A stretch of 64,000 bases of DNA from Methylotenera sp. (GCA_030652995.1 JAUSAG010000018.1:1-64000), one strand, 5' to 3'. Shown: positions 45,643 to 54,638, numbered from the stretch's first letter. The notes: generated by a model from the sequence alone, not told the origin. Program-made: numbers and translations.

Positions 45643-46059
45643 TTAGTTTATTGGATTATTGATACTTCTTTTTTTCATGGTTTGGATGAAGTCATCCAGC
45701 TTGTTACGTTGATTCATATTTAGGGCTGAAATATAAGGCACCCCTATAGCATTGCGAATTGAGAGAACGATACTCAACTCATCCGCCGTTACTATCTCAT
45801 CCATGTATGGGCGGATTGCATCCCAAGTTTCAGGCTGATATTCTTCAATGCAAAGCTTTAGCAAATACGTTGGATCCAGCTCAAGAGCTTTTGCCATCAA
45901 TCCAACCTTGCCTAAAGGAAGTTTTGTCCTGCCTTGTTTTATCATGGTTATTACGTTTGCATTATCGAATCCAGCTGCCTCAGCAATTTCCAATTGTTTC
46001 TTACCGGTAAAGCGAATTTGTTCTGTAACCAATGTAGCAACTAAAGATGTTTTTTTCAT
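45643..46059 (-). CDS. XRE-like transcriptional regulator
   Basis: A 138-residue protein with an N-terminal helix-turn-helix: QLEIAEAAGFDNANVITMIK and GRTKLPLGKVGLMAKALELD (about 22-65), as in XRE repressors. The C-terminal half is helical, with IRPYMDEIVTADELSIVLSI. It probably controls the element's genes. A strong upstream palindrome was not found; the perfect palindrome at 47849 upstream of the next operon is one possible target. Confidence 0.82.
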   Translation of the reverse strand: MKKTSLVATLVTEQIRFTGKKQLEIAEAAGFDNANVITMIKQGRTKLPLGKVGLMAKALELDPTYLLKLCIEEYQPETWDAIRPYMDEIVTADELSIVLSIRNAIGVPYISALNMNQRNKLDDFIQTMKKRSINNPIN

Positions 46060-46155
46060 ATTCTTCTTTTTATTCCTTAATAATTAACGTTATGCAATTT
46101 CACGTAACCTTGATTAGATTTTTTTAGCTTACCTTTGCAAACGATTCTCTGAAAA

Positions 46156-46734
46156 CTATCGGCCAGTCATTGCAACATTCCATGATAGAAAGTCAGTGGA
46201 TTTGCCATTACAAAACCATCTTTCTATACCAGCAACGATACTCTCGCCATCATCTCTAAATGCCTCAACAAGTGATGATATTTTTGGGCTTAACTGATTA
46301 TGCATGGCTGATATCTGTTGAGAAGAAATACATCTAATTTCAAAAGTAATATTTGGATTTGTAAGCGACTCACGCTCTATGTTCTTCCAGCATTGGCTAT
46401 GAAAAATTTGGTTATCTGGAAGCTTTTGCATTGTTACAGCATCATATGCAGGTGATGTTCTCCAGCGGTGTTTCAAACCATTTCTTGAAATACCAACATA
46501 GCGAATATTTGAATCACTCCCTGCTACAAGGTATAAGCATGCGCCTTTTTCTCTCCATACTTTCTCATCCAAAATATCGTATTTGCCCTGTAACCAGGGT
46601 CCGATTCTTGCATCATTTGGATTCTTTGCAATGTTACGTTTCCATTGCTTGCCGCCAACCCCATGAATTTTTATAACAGGGGTTGCTGATTGAAATATTT
46701 TAACTGCTTGTTCTTTTGCGCTAATGTTGGCCAT
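46156..46734 (-). CDS. GIY-YIG-like protein, unknown function
   Basis: A 192-residue protein. CLYLVAGSDSNIRYVGIS followed by LKHRW (about 66-91) has the spacing of a GIY-YIG nuclease core (two tyrosine-containing strands, then an arginine); the second strand reads YVG, and a conserved downstream glutamate is not obvious by eye. Preceded by AAAGG. It is the third gene of a leftward run with 46753 and 47033; gaps are 18 and 7 bp. The function could be a nuclease or a DNA-binding scaffold. Confidence 0.6.
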   Translation of the reverse strand: MANISAKEQAVKIFQSATPVIKIHGVGGKQWKRNIAKNPNDARIGPWLQGKYDILDEKVWREKGACLYLVAGSDSNIRYVGISRNGLKHRWRTSPAYDAVTMQKLPDNQIFHSQCWKNIERESLTNPNITFEIRCISSQQISAMHNQLSPKISSLVEAFRDDGESIVAGIERWFCNGKSTDFLSWNVAMTGR

Positions 46735-46752
46735 CTTTTTTCTACCTTTAAT

Positions 46753-47025
46753 TTATGAATTATTAATTCGTTTGAAACGTGCGCCAACTGTAACTAACTT
46801 ACCTGATGCAATAACTGCATATGCATCCATGTGCTCATTTAACTTTCCAAAAAGTCCTCCAGCATAAGTTTCAATCTTTTTCTTTGATTTTCTATCAAAG
46901 TACACAATTTCACTACCTTGTGTATGTTGTTCACGTGCACCGAATTGAATTAACAAATCAACTATCATTGGTGGTACGCCACGTTGTTGTCCACGAATAC
47001 CTGAATGTAGAGTGTTGTGCATCAT
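46753..47025 (-). CDS. Small hypothetical protein, middle gene of the 46-48 kb operon
   Basis: A 90-residue soluble protein (MHNTLHSGIRGQQRGVPPMI), no recognised family. AAGGAGAAA precedes ATG, so translation should be good. It lies seven bases after the 244-residue gene and 18 before the GIY-YIG-like gene, so it is part of one transcription unit. The sequence is moderately basic and may bind nucleic acid, but that is a guess. Confidence 0.6.
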   Translation of the reverse strand: MMHNTLHSGIRGQQRGVPPMIVDLLIQFGAREQHTQGSEIVYFDRKSKKKIETYAGGLFGKLNEHMDAYAVIASGKLVTVGARFKRINNS

Positions 47026-47032
47026 TTTCTCC

Positions 47033-47767
47033 TTAGATAACTGTCTTTATGAATTCAGCAACTGAGAGTCCTGCCTGCTCTGCCTTTATACTTAATTGCT
47101 CAGCAATGTCGCTAGGTAGATCAATAGTTTTTGTTGCAACCTGTTTTTTTATATCGCGACCTAATTGAGTTGGAGTAAATCCTTTTCTACCTGCCAACCA
47201 ACGCTTTGCTTCTTGAGGAGTTACAAGCGAACGTTTTCCAACAGTTTCAGTTATCAAAGGGTCATTAACTTTAGGGTTAGCTGCATTTCTTACACTACGT
47301 TCATCCATGTCCGCAAGAAGTGCTATTTCACTTAGAGTTAAATATCCCCAATCCCCATTACCCAATCCATACTCACCAGCGCCATAATCCGTATAACGTT
47401 CTCCACCCTCAAGCACCACGCGTGCAACAGCCATTCTTGCGGTTTTAATTGATAGATTTGGATAGCCAACGTTATCCTCATAGAGATAAGGCTCCATTGC
47501 GTTAGTGGCAATGCAATTTAGAAACACCTCGGCATCGGCATACATTCCATCAATAAGCGGGTCATCACCTAAGCCTATAACCGGAATACCAAGAACTCCA
47601 TAGTCGTACATGTTGCCTAGTGCATTCCATAAGGTTGAATTTGAGATTAGTAAAGGATTTGAAAGGATAGCAGCTTCATGCACACCATATAAACGCTCAA
47701 CACCAGCTGCAAAACCTTTCATGAATTCTAAAAGCTCCGACTGCATATCTTCTTTTGAGAAAGCCAT
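47033..47767 (-). CDS. Hypothetical protein with RHH-like C-terminus
   Basis: A 244-residue protein that I do not recognise. The N-terminal 200 residues look globular, with ALLADMDERSVRNAANPKV resembling a helix-turn-helix (about 150-168). The last 35 residues, ATKTIDLPSDIAEQLSIKAE then QAGLSVAEFI, resemble a CopG/Arc ribbon-helix-helix domain, so it is probably a DNA-binding regulator, perhaps autoregulatory. First gene of the 47767-46156 operon; a palindrome lies 80-100 bp upstream. Confidence 0.65.
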   Translation of the reverse strand: MAFSKEDMQSELLEFMKGFAAGVERLYGVHEAAILSNPLLISNSTLWNALGNMYDYGVLGIPVIGLGDDPLIDGMYADAEVFLNCIATNAMEPYLYEDNVGYPNLSIKTARMAVARVVLEGGERYTDYGAGEYGLGNGDWGYLTLSEIALLADMDERSVRNAANPKVNDPLITETVGKRSLVTPQEAKRWLAGRKGFTPTQLGRDIKKQVATKTIDLPSDIAEQLSIKAEQAGLSVAEFIKTVI

Positions 47768-47848
47768 ATAAACCCCTATGTGATTGATGTGATATAACTG
47801 ATAACATATAATCTCACAATATTTTTAATATGTCAACTAGTTCATCAT

Positions 47849-47870
47849 AAATATCATATTAATGATATTT
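47849..47870. promoter_or_regulatory. Palindromic operator candidate
   Basis: AAATATCAT, four bases, then ATGATATTT: a perfect 9-bp inverted repeat in an AT-rich promoter-like region, 82 bp upstream of the gene ending at 47033. A repressor dimer (XRE-like protein at 45643 or the RHH-like protein at 47033) could bind here. No -10 box is asserted. Confidence 0.5.
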
Positions 47871-48383
47871 AATATAAATTCGGAAGCTATTAGATGAGCA
47901 TTAAACTATTTTTAAGCAATTGACTGACGGTATTGGGCAGGAGGTTGAAGCTAAGTTGCAGAACCTAAAGGGCAGCTTTGCCTCGATTAGCAGTCAACCC
48001 AGCAAATGGATTACTTTTAGAAGTGGACAACATCTACCAATGCCTTCTAAACAAGATTACCAAAAAATACATTCCGATTTGGGCTAAATCTCATCCCAAA
48101 AAATCGGCCTCCGTCTATCGCCGACATCAAAAGTCCGTTTTAAATAAAATAGAGTCCCCGTGACTTTTCCGGGGGGAGTGGGGGGCGGGACCTATCCGAC
48201 TCGACCCGACGGCGTGCGCAGGCGGAGTTTTTTCGCGGCGGTGATACTCTGCCCATCCCCTGAAATTTTTTTGGGACATAGGGCACGGCGCGGCGAAAAT
48301 TTTTGCCGACAATATTAGCATTACGCAAAAATAAAATAAGAAGGCGAGCAGGACAATTCGCCCTAACTCGCCTAAATACTCAC
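47871..48383. other. Non-coding 513-bp gap, GC-rich part at 48148-48315
   Basis: Left part (47871-48147) is AT-rich with no supported gene. The right part (48148-48315) abruptly turns GC-rich, with GGGGGGCGGGACCT (48180-48193), GGCGTGCGCAGGCGGAG and GGCACGGCGCGGCGAAAA, then returns to AT-rich before the integrase stop. Open frames there are only shadows. The composition shift beside an integrase gene fits a packaging (cos-like), att or structured RNA site, none of which I can prove. Confidence 0.5.
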
Positions 48384-49574
48384 TTACACTGCAACAGGTA
48401 TTTCTTGTTTCATTGCTCCTTTAATAATGTCTGATGCCGTACTTGATGCTGACTGTAATACTTTTGACGAGATTGCCGAATAGCGCATTGTCGTTTTAGG
48501 GTCTGAATGCCCAGCCAGCACCTGGATCTCATATAGTGTCCTTCCACTCGAGGCCAAAGCGCCACAGAAGAAGTGCCTCGCGTCGTGGATGCGCATCTCA
48601 GGTAGTTGTGCTTTTGTTCTGAGCTTGTCCCAAACCTTATGAATACTTACATAGGGCTTTTTACTTTTAAAGTTAATAAAGAGGTGATCAAATTTATGCT
48701 CCGTTTCTAGTTGGTTAATTACGTCAAAGGCACTTTCGTTGAGGGGTACTACTCTTAAGCGCTTCGATTTCGAATTTAGTGCAGGAATTCGCCAAACTTT
48801 TCTTTCTCTATCTACTTGATCCCAAGTGGCTGACAAGACCTCATTCAAACGAGCTCCAGTTGATAAAAGAAAGAACATGATTAAAGATACAGAACGGCAA
48901 GAATCAGTTTTTAGCACCTTCACCAACCTTACTAATTCCTCCTCACTTAAATAACGCTCTTTTTGATTCATTTCAGCCAGCATAGAAATACGACTAACGG
49001 GATTCTTTTCAATCATTTCCCATTCAACTGCTAAGTTCAACATTCTACGTATGAGCTTTGTATGGTGATTAACTGTTGCAGGTGCAAGACCTTCAGCCAA
49101 CAGTTCTGACTGAAAACTTTGCACTTGTTGTCTAGTTAATTCATTCAGTTTTTTAAAACCTAGCTTTTTAGAAATGCGTAGTCTATACAACTCCTCATCC
49201 CTGCCCCAACTGCGCTTACGTGGTATGACGTAGGGTAAATAATGCTCCTTAAAGAATGTGTCAAAAGTAACAACCAATTTTCTGGCCTTTTCTGCTGCGC
49301 GAGGATTTTGACCTAAGTCAACTTGTGCACGTAATTCCTTGGCGTGACTTCTCGCTTCCGCTAAAGTTATGTCAGTGGTGCGACCTAACTTTTTTGTCTG
49401 CGTATGACCGTTTACATCTTTATAGCGAAAGTAATAAGTTCCTTGACCTGAGCTAGAAGCCCTTATTTCTACGAAAAATCCTGGCATTAGGGCGTCAATT
49501 ACTTCCTCTCTGCGTTTACCTGCTGAACATTGCAAGCCATTTGATATAAAGCTTTCTGTTAGTTTTACAATCAT
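48384..49574 (-). CDS. int: Tyrosine recombinase (phage-type integrase)
   Basis: A 396-residue site-specific recombinase. It has an N-terminal arm-binding segment (about 1-95), a SAM-like core-binding domain (about 100-195), and a catalytic domain with Arg242 (TGARLNE), Lys near 269, His330-x-x-Arg333 (IHDARHFF), His356 (AGHSDPK) and Tyr365 (TMRYSAI). All catalytic residues are present. It is the only intact tyrosine integrase in the window and is the natural candidate to have inserted at the tRNA-Ile-like site, though it lies 4 kb from the nearer repeat. GGAGG just precedes ATG. Confidence 0.95.
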   Translation of the reverse strand: MIVKLTESFISNGLQCSAGKRREEVIDALMPGFFVEIRASSSGQGTYYFRYKDVNGHTQTKKLGRTTDITLAEARSHAKELRAQVDLGQNPRAAEKARKLVVTFDTFFKEHYLPYVIPRKRSWGRDEELYRLRISKKLGFKKLNELTRQQVQSFQSELLAEGLAPATVNHHTKLIRRMLNLAVEWEMIEKNPVSRISMLAEMNQKERYLSEEELVRLVKVLKTDSCRSVSLIMFFLLSTGARLNEVLSATWDQVDRERKVWRIPALNSKSKRLRVVPLNESAFDVINQLETEHKFDHLFINFKSKKPYVSIHKVWDKLRTKAQLPEMRIHDARHFFCGALASSGRTLYEIQVLAGHSDPKTTMRYSAISSKVLQSASSTASDIIKGAMKQEIPVAV

Positions 49575-49651
49575 GTTGAACCTCCATATAAAAATTTAAG
49601 TGTTGAAGTCTGCGGCCTGTATAAGCGCCACATCCTTTTGTAGCTTGCGTA

Positions 49652-49954
49652 TTACTTAAGTAGATATCTCTTAGTCGGGCTCTTTTTGTATCTAATAAAC
49701 TCGAATGGGAAGAGGCCAACATGCACCATGTGTGCAAATGCACGTCCTGCCTTTCTTTGCTGCCAACTATTCATGCCATTCCAGAACTCTTTGCCACACA
49801 TCTTTTTCAACGTGTAAAGTTTATTAGGCAGAACATTCCTCAATTGCGTATTCATGTGGCGTTGGATCTCCACATACAATTTGGTTGGTACGCTGTGAAA
49901 ATTGAGTACTTCAATCACGTCTAATTTGGAACCTGTTACTTTTTTATTGCTCAT
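49652..49954 (-). CDS. Small hypothetical protein beside the integrase
   Basis: A 100-residue basic protein (MSNKKVTGSKLDVIEVLNFH; many Lys/Arg) of no recognised family. AAGGAGC just ahead of ATG. It sits between int and the C-rich inverted repeats, in the spot where excisionase or DNA-binding regulators often lie, but the sequence is not a clear excisionase. Confidence 0.6.
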   Translation of the reverse strand: MSNKKVTGSKLDVIEVLNFHSVPTKLYVEIQRHMNTQLRNVLPNKLYTLKKMCGKEFWNGMNSWQQRKAGRAFAHMVHVGLFPFEFIRYKKSPTKRYLLK

Positions 49955-49989
49955 TTTTGTTGCTCCTTAAATTTGTCAATTTCAACTAT

Positions 49990-50063
49990 TTGCTGCCCCT
50001 GCCTCCTCAACTAATTCTAAGAACGTAAGCATTTCTGCGAAAGGGGTAGTGGGTGGCAGCAGT
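49990..50063. repeat. C-rich inverted repeat, element E1
   Basis: Left arm TGCTGCCCCTGCCTCC at 49991, right arm AGGGGTAGTGGGTGGCAGCA at 50042 in opposite sense, with about 35 bp between. It belongs to a set of four similar elements in this island. Confidence 0.5.
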
Positions 50064-50140
50064 TTTCAGAAAACTCAAACCGGATCTGCGGGGGACCGTT
50101 TCCTATTTCTATTTATTGCATTTGTAAATTTCATAAATCT

Positions 50141-50222
50141 GCTACCCCTCCCCCACCCCTGACGCAAACCCGAAGATTCGTATCGGAATTTTTAAAATTT
50201 CAGGGTGGAGGCAGGGGTAGCG
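50141..50222. repeat. C-rich inverted repeat, element E2
   Basis: Arms GCTACCCCTCCCCCACCCCT (50141-50160) and its near-complement CAGGGTGGAGGCAGGGGTAG (50201-50220) around 40 bp. About 18 of 21 arm positions pair. It stands just left of the VapE-type gene stop at 50231, so it could be an origin-like or termination structure for that region. Confidence 0.6.
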
Positions 50223-50230
50223 ATTAGGGG

Positions 50231-51727
50231 TCAAAACACATCGCCATCATCAGATACCAAAGGTGCATTAGATGATGCCCACTCTTCCTTTTTGAATGGA
50301 ATACGCCATTTATTTGAGCCATTGATACGTTTATGCTCACCTAATAATTCCCTTAAAATGCTGGCACATTCTTTACTTTGCGCATTGGTTGGGGACTTGA
50401 TGTCTATGGTTTGCAGCAATTGCGTTGCGGTCATTGCAGACAGCCCACTTTCATTAATACGATCCAAGTCTAGGGTGTCTAAGATGCGCTCGCGGATTAC
50501 ACTGACTGCACGATGCTTTTTGTTGTGAAGTTCAAGTAGCTCCTCCTCTTCGGGCGTTAACCACCATTTCATTCCATCTTCTAAATGCGTTGCAAGTTGA
50601 GCATATACTTGTTGCATATCAATGCCGTGGTTGTAATTAACGGCGGTAACAGGGATCGTCCACCAGCGACTGTTGCCAGTTGAGTCCACCAGAAAGTTAT
50701 CGTCATTAACCGTTGCACAAAATACGGTTCGGCGTGGATATTCCGAGTCACTTCGGCCATATGGACGCCGGACTTTATCGCGGTCTGAAGTAAGAAAGCC
50801 TTTAAGACGTGCAATGTCTTTTCTGAAGCTCGAGTCTAATTCTCCCACCTCTACAATCCAGTGTGTGATGGCACTGATTAGAGAGTCTTTATTTCCAGCA
50901 TCTAAGTGGTGGTCGAGCTTTAAAACGCCTTCACGTAGTATGGGGTCAGGTATCAATGAACTGATCCAAGAAGTTTTACCAATTGACTGTGGGCCTTGTA
51001 AAGTGAGGACACCTCTTGCTTTAAATCCACTAGGTAATAGTGCTGCTGCCACTGCACTTGATTGCCAACGATAAATAAGCTTATTTTTAAGCTCTTCAGG
51101 GAAGTCTGAACGTTGAGTTAAAGTAGCAAACAAATCGTTAAGTCGGTTTGTGTTATCCCAAGGCTTGCTTTTTATCCATTCGGCAACAGGGTTGTATTGA
51201 TTTCTGTCGCCAATGACTTCTAGAAAGCTTGGAAGTTGGCCGATGGGTAAACCATTGAGATTAGCTAGGCTAATAATTCTAGCCATTGCTACGTTATCTG
51301 CGTTATCAGGCGTACCTGTATTGCTAGGAATAATGATGTATAACTTTTTCCTGATAACATCATATTGAACCTTGATGTTATATCCACTTGTTAGATGTAG
51401 TGTATTTGCAATTGTTGCAGGTAGTTGACTAAAACCATTACGTGGTTGATCTGGAAATGATGCAGGATCCAGTGGCTTCGGATTATCTAGATTAGCTTTG
51501 CTACTTGGCGGTGATTCATTACTTTTTGTGTATGTACTAACTGTTGTTGCTAACGCGATTGATGATGAGCTCTCACTGACTTGGGATGAACCTAATTCTT
51601 TCTTAAGCACAGAGTCAATGTGATTCTCGGTGGGGATGTTTACTGGTGTTATTTCAGAGATAGGGGCATGATTAATTAACTCCTCCAGCTCTGCTGAATC
51701 TACTTCTTTTGTTTCAGATACGTTCAT
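50231..51727 (-). CDS. VapE-type AAA/SF3-like helicase
   Basis: A 498-residue protein; start ATG 51727 (MNVSETKEV) has GGAG eight bases upstream. Residues about 1-100 are a low-complexity acidic/serine linker. The VapE domain runs from about 150: Walker A GPQSIGKTSWISS, then LDAGNKDSLISAITHWIVEV, EYPRRTVFCATVN and DSTGNSRWWTIPV, the segments typical of virulence-associated E proteins. These are primase-helicase-like replication proteins of phage satellites and genomic islands. An in-frame longer start (51778) has no good ribosome site. Confidence 0.9.
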   Translation of the reverse strand: MNVSETKEVDSAELEELINHAPISEITPVNIPTENHIDSVLKKELGSSQVSESSSSIALATTVSTYTKSNESPPSSKANLDNPKPLDPASFPDQPRNGFSQLPATIANTLHLTSGYNIKVQYDVIRKKLYIIIPSNTGTPDNADNVAMARIISLANLNGLPIGQLPSFLEVIGDRNQYNPVAEWIKSKPWDNTNRLNDLFATLTQRSDFPEELKNKLIYRWQSSAVAAALLPSGFKARGVLTLQGPQSIGKTSWISSLIPDPILREGVLKLDHHLDAGNKDSLISAITHWIVEVGELDSSFRKDIARLKGFLTSDRDKVRRPYGRSDSEYPRRTVFCATVNDDNFLVDSTGNSRWWTIPVTAVNYNHGIDMQQVYAQLATHLEDGMKWWLTPEEEELLELHNKKHRAVSVIRERILDTLDLDRINESGLSAMTATQLLQTIDIKSPTNAQSKECASILRELLGEHKRINGSNKWRIPFKKEEWASSNAPLVSDDGDVF

Positions 51728-51851
51728 ATTTTTCTCCATATTTAGCGCTGTATTAGCCGCATATATGGAGTAAAACATGTGTACTTTTATTTTATTTCTT
51801 AACCTGCTTAACCTAGCTTTAAACTGCTTAATCTAGCCTTAATCTGCTTAA

Positions 51852-52736
51852 TCAGGCTAATGGAAGCTTTTGCCACTCCTTTATTCGTCCTGCTAGAGCC
51901 TTGTGAGTCAGCGTCTTAGTAATACCCTTACCATTCTCCCATTGGACACCATCCTCTGCACTACAAGTGATGCAAGAATCTGGATTTATAATCAATTTAC
52001 GCAGTTCTGCCATCACTTTTCCAGGTGTAGGGTTTGGCATTATTTCGAGAATTGAGTCAATCGCTGATGAAAGTTCAGTATGCCGCTGCCTAATTCTGTG
52101 AACTCTAACAGGAGCTTCAGTAGATTCAATCTTAACTTCTATATTTGCTGCTTGCGCTATTTGTTCTTGCGGCTTTTGGCTGGAAACTACCAAGCCTTCA
52201 GGCAGGTCAATTATGTCAACCCCGAACTGCTTAGCCCAATCATTGAGGCTATTCAGTTTAATATGCACAAGGCCTGGTTCATCGGTGATGGACTGATCTT
52301 TTTCTAACTCGGACGAATCATTCTTGTCGAGTTCTTCTTTGATCATGAATTTATAGTTGAGTGCTTTTTCAGTCAGTTTATTCCAATGGGATATCTGATC
52401 ATATTTCTCATTAACGATTGCATCAGCAGCAATCAGTACTGAAGCCGCATCTATGGCTGATTCATCTTCCGCATAGAGTTTTGCTATCACATTTTCATTT
52501 AGCGCTTCGTTATACTCATGCTTAGCTCTATCTAACAACAATTGAAGATGAGTTTCTAATGAATGGAGCAAGGAGTATAAGTGTGGCAAGTGCTCTGGGA
52601 TAGGCCCGTACTGATCCTGAGTAACAGCTTGTAAACAGATGGGGCCGTGCATCCAGCCTAACATTTTTGCAACTGATTCATCAATAGAGTAACTTTCTCT
52701 GAGATCAATTTTAGTTACTTCATCGTGATATATCAT
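51852..52736 (-). CDS. Hypothetical protein upstream of VapE gene
   Basis: A 294-residue soluble acidic protein with no recognised family. The C-terminal 70 residues (EIMPNPTPGKVMAELRKLI, INPDSCITCSAEDGVQWENG) look like a compact domain, with CxxC in CITC. It precedes the VapE gene by 124 bp in the same direction and probably shares its regulation. Role may be in replication control, by position only. Confidence 0.6.
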   Translation of the reverse strand: MIYHDEVTKIDLRESYSIDESVAKMLGWMHGPICLQAVTQDQYGPIPEHLPHLYSLLHSLETHLQLLLDRAKHEYNEALNENVIAKLYAEDESAIDAASVLIAADAIVNEKYDQISHWNKLTEKALNYKFMIKEELDKNDSSELEKDQSITDEPGLVHIKLNSLNDWAKQFGVDIIDLPEGLVVSSQKPQEQIAQAANIEVKIESTEAPVRVHRIRQRHTELSSAIDSILEIMPNPTPGKVMAELRKLIINPDSCITCSAEDGVQWENGKGITKTLTHKALAGRIKEWQKLPLA

Positions 52737-53046
52737 GAAATTCTTATTTTAAGAATATAAGTAGGTAGAAAGTCTTACTAAATTATAAAGGTAATACGAC
52801 AATATGATGAAGCTTTGAATTTGAATGTTTACAAAAGCTCAACCCCTCATGGAGACTCAGAAAACCTTGCAACATAAGGTATTGAGGCAGAGACAGCTAG
52901 TGCTAGTAAATTTTGAATTCTAAGGGGATGTAGATGCAAAGTGAAAAGCTTCTCCAGCTAAAATCATTCACTGTAAGCAAAAAGGTCAGAAGATTATTAA
53001 TCTACCGACCTTTAAGTTATAAAATCTAAACTATTAGATTAGAAGT
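52737..53046. other. Non-coding 310-bp gap
   Basis: AT-rich region upstream of the 294-residue gene and downstream of the lipoprotein genes. I saw no terminator hairpin, repeat or promoter that stands out. No open frame of note. Confidence 0.5.
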
Positions 53047-53517
53047 TTATTGAATATTTTTTCTAACGAAGATAGCTTGCTGAACTTTAGCAAAAATATC
53101 TTGATACATTTCAGGCGCCTCTTCCGGAACCTCATGCCCACCCTTCATGCCATAACCATTGGATGTTTCAGAGCTATTTACTAGACTAATTCGCACTTTA
53201 GTTCGATTAGGAACAATTTCTTCTACAAAAGCAGTGGCTTTAACATCTTTCATACGTTGACCAACAAATAAAACGAAATCTTGTTTTGTCGGACTTTTTG
53301 CGGTAATTAAACCTGTTTCTAAACTAGCTGAGTTAATAGTATATCCAACGTCCTGAAAAACAGATAGCGTTGCCGCAAAAGCAACCTTTCTACTTGTTTC
53401 AAACTCTTTAGACTGAATGGATTGAAGTTCAAGGGCTGTTTTGGTTGAGTGAGGTACTGTTTCGCAACCAGTAAGTGCAAGCGACACTAGCAATACTAGC
53501 AGTAGATTTTTTTTCAT
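53047..53517 (-). CDS. Lipoprotein, unknown family
   Basis: A 156-residue protein with lipoprotein signal MKKNLLLVLLVSLALTGC (lipobox LTGC, Cys18). The body (KVAFAATLSVFQDVGYTINS, ETGLITAKSPTKQD) resembles small outer-membrane lipoproteins of unknown function. It is 13 bp behind the BamE-like lipoprotein gene and in the same direction, so they form a unit. Confidence 0.75.
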   Translation of the reverse strand: MKKNLLLVLLVSLALTGCETVPHSTKTALELQSIQSKEFETSRKVAFAATLSVFQDVGYTINSASLETGLITAKSPTKQDFVLFVGQRMKDVKATAFVEEIVPNRTKVRISLVNSSETSNGYGMKGGHEVPEEAPEMYQDIFAKVQQAIFVRKNIQ

Positions 53518-53530
53518 TATTATTCCCTAA

Positions 53531-53968
53531 TTAAAAAGATGTTGCATTGTATGTAAATTCTTTTACGACTGAATCATTGAATTTTATTATGATAGTTAAG
53601 GTGCGCTGAGTGCGGCTTGATGCTCCGCTTGACCGACTAGAACTTCCACCTACACCACCTGCTACATTTCCACCAATCGCAAATATCAGACTTGAAATAC
53701 CACCAGTACTACTTGAATATGCATAGTCAGTACTTACTTTGTCATAAATCCAAGTTTCAACGCCATCTTTGTCTTTAGTTACCATATTCGGAGAACCCAA
53801 GGCCTTTGCTACGTCAGCCTGAGACATCCCTGCTTTAATTTCTTTTTGAGCAACTCCTAATGTCAGCTTTTGCTCACTTGAATCATCAAGTGCTTTTCGA
53901 TGGTCGGCAACAGAAGCACAACCATTCAGCATCAATAGCAATACCGGCAATAAATATAAAGCCTTCAT
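53531..53968 (-). CDS. BamE/SmpA-like lipoprotein
   Basis: A 145-residue lipoprotein (LPVLLLMLNGC, Cys17). It carries the BamE/OmlA-type core: QKEIKAGMSQADVAKALGSP followed by NMVTKDKDGVETWIYD. The C-terminal part is glycine- and serine-rich (GGNVAGGVGGSSSRSSGAS). Sits outside the bam operon, so it is probably not BamE itself. First gene of the two-lipoprotein unit. Confidence 0.8.
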   Translation of the reverse strand: MKALYLLPVLLLMLNGCASVADHRKALDDSSEQKLTLGVAQKEIKAGMSQADVAKALGSPNMVTKDKDGVETWIYDKVSTDYAYSSSTGGISSLIFAIGGNVAGGVGGSSSRSSGASSRTQRTLTIIIKFNDSVVKEFTYNATSF

Positions 53969-54638
53969 ATAAACCCTTTAATTATTATTTTTAATTACTA
54001 ATACTTTGTACATATTTGATGCTATCACTAAATCATTTGTGAAATTGTGACATTGCGAATATCTGAGGACTAGTCCAACCTGGCTCATTACTGCATTAGC
54101 TTTATTCTAGTTGGTTAAGTTGGAGTAGGCAACCAATTAGTTACCGTTAAATGACCTGAATCGTAGAGTTACATTCCATAGCTAAAACTTCACACTGATA
54201 AATGCAACATTCATATGATAAGCAGCAACTAACAAACCTTAATAGCTTGTAAAAATTGCTTGGGTAGCGGGGGGGGTAGCAGAAAATGGATTTAGCATTT
54301 TGCCGAAAATTAAACGTTAAGAGATGCTCAAATTTAGGGGAAGTGCCTCCACCTGCCACCCCGCTAACATTTAGGTTGCCTGCGATTTTTTGCAAACCGC
54401 TACCCCTCCCCACCCTAGATCTTGCTCAGAGGTGTACATACAAAAGTGATCTCGTCGCATGAGTATTTCACGAAACGGCTATCTAAGCGGAGTCAAAGTA
54501 GCAATCAGTTTAGTAATGCCCCATGATGATATTTCCATTTACTAGACCGTCAAGACTATAGACCATAATTAGCCTGACTTAATACCAGATTATTATGTAT
54601 TTAATAATAGGCTAGCGATATATTTAGAGAGAAAAATA
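53969..54638. other. Non-coding 670-bp gap with C-rich repeat E3
   Basis: Between the lipoprotein unit and the HAF-repeat gene. The only structure I see is element E3 (54261-54416). A minus-strand open frame (54147-54413) starts inside the G-run of E3 and is not supported. No clear promoter for the right-hand gene was found. Confidence 0.6.
54261..54416. repeat. C-rich inverted repeat, element E3
   Basis: Arms GGGTAGCGGGGGGGGTAGC (54262-54280) and CGCTACCCCTCCCCACCC (54398-54415) are inverted, about 115 bp apart; an extra partial arm CCTCCACCTGCCACCCCGCT lies at 54346-54365. Same motif family as E1, E2 and E4. Confidence 0.55.

Noticed and set aside
47978-48163. Plus-strand 61-residue frame starting TTG 47978
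   Set aside because: No ribosome site, no family match and it runs into the GC-rich patch; likely chance.
48127-48328. Overlapping minus-strand frames in the GC-rich patch
   Set aside because: Two frames overlap in different phases with proline/arginine-rich, biased composition; GC content alone explains them.
54081-54095. Sigma54-type promoter near the PEP-CTERM genes (TGGCTC...TGCA)
   Set aside because: GG and GC elements are one base off the required spacing, and it is 540 bp upstream of the gene.
54147-54413. Minus-strand 88-residue frame
   Set aside because: Begins inside the G-run of repeat E3 with a non-ATG start and no plausible protein features.
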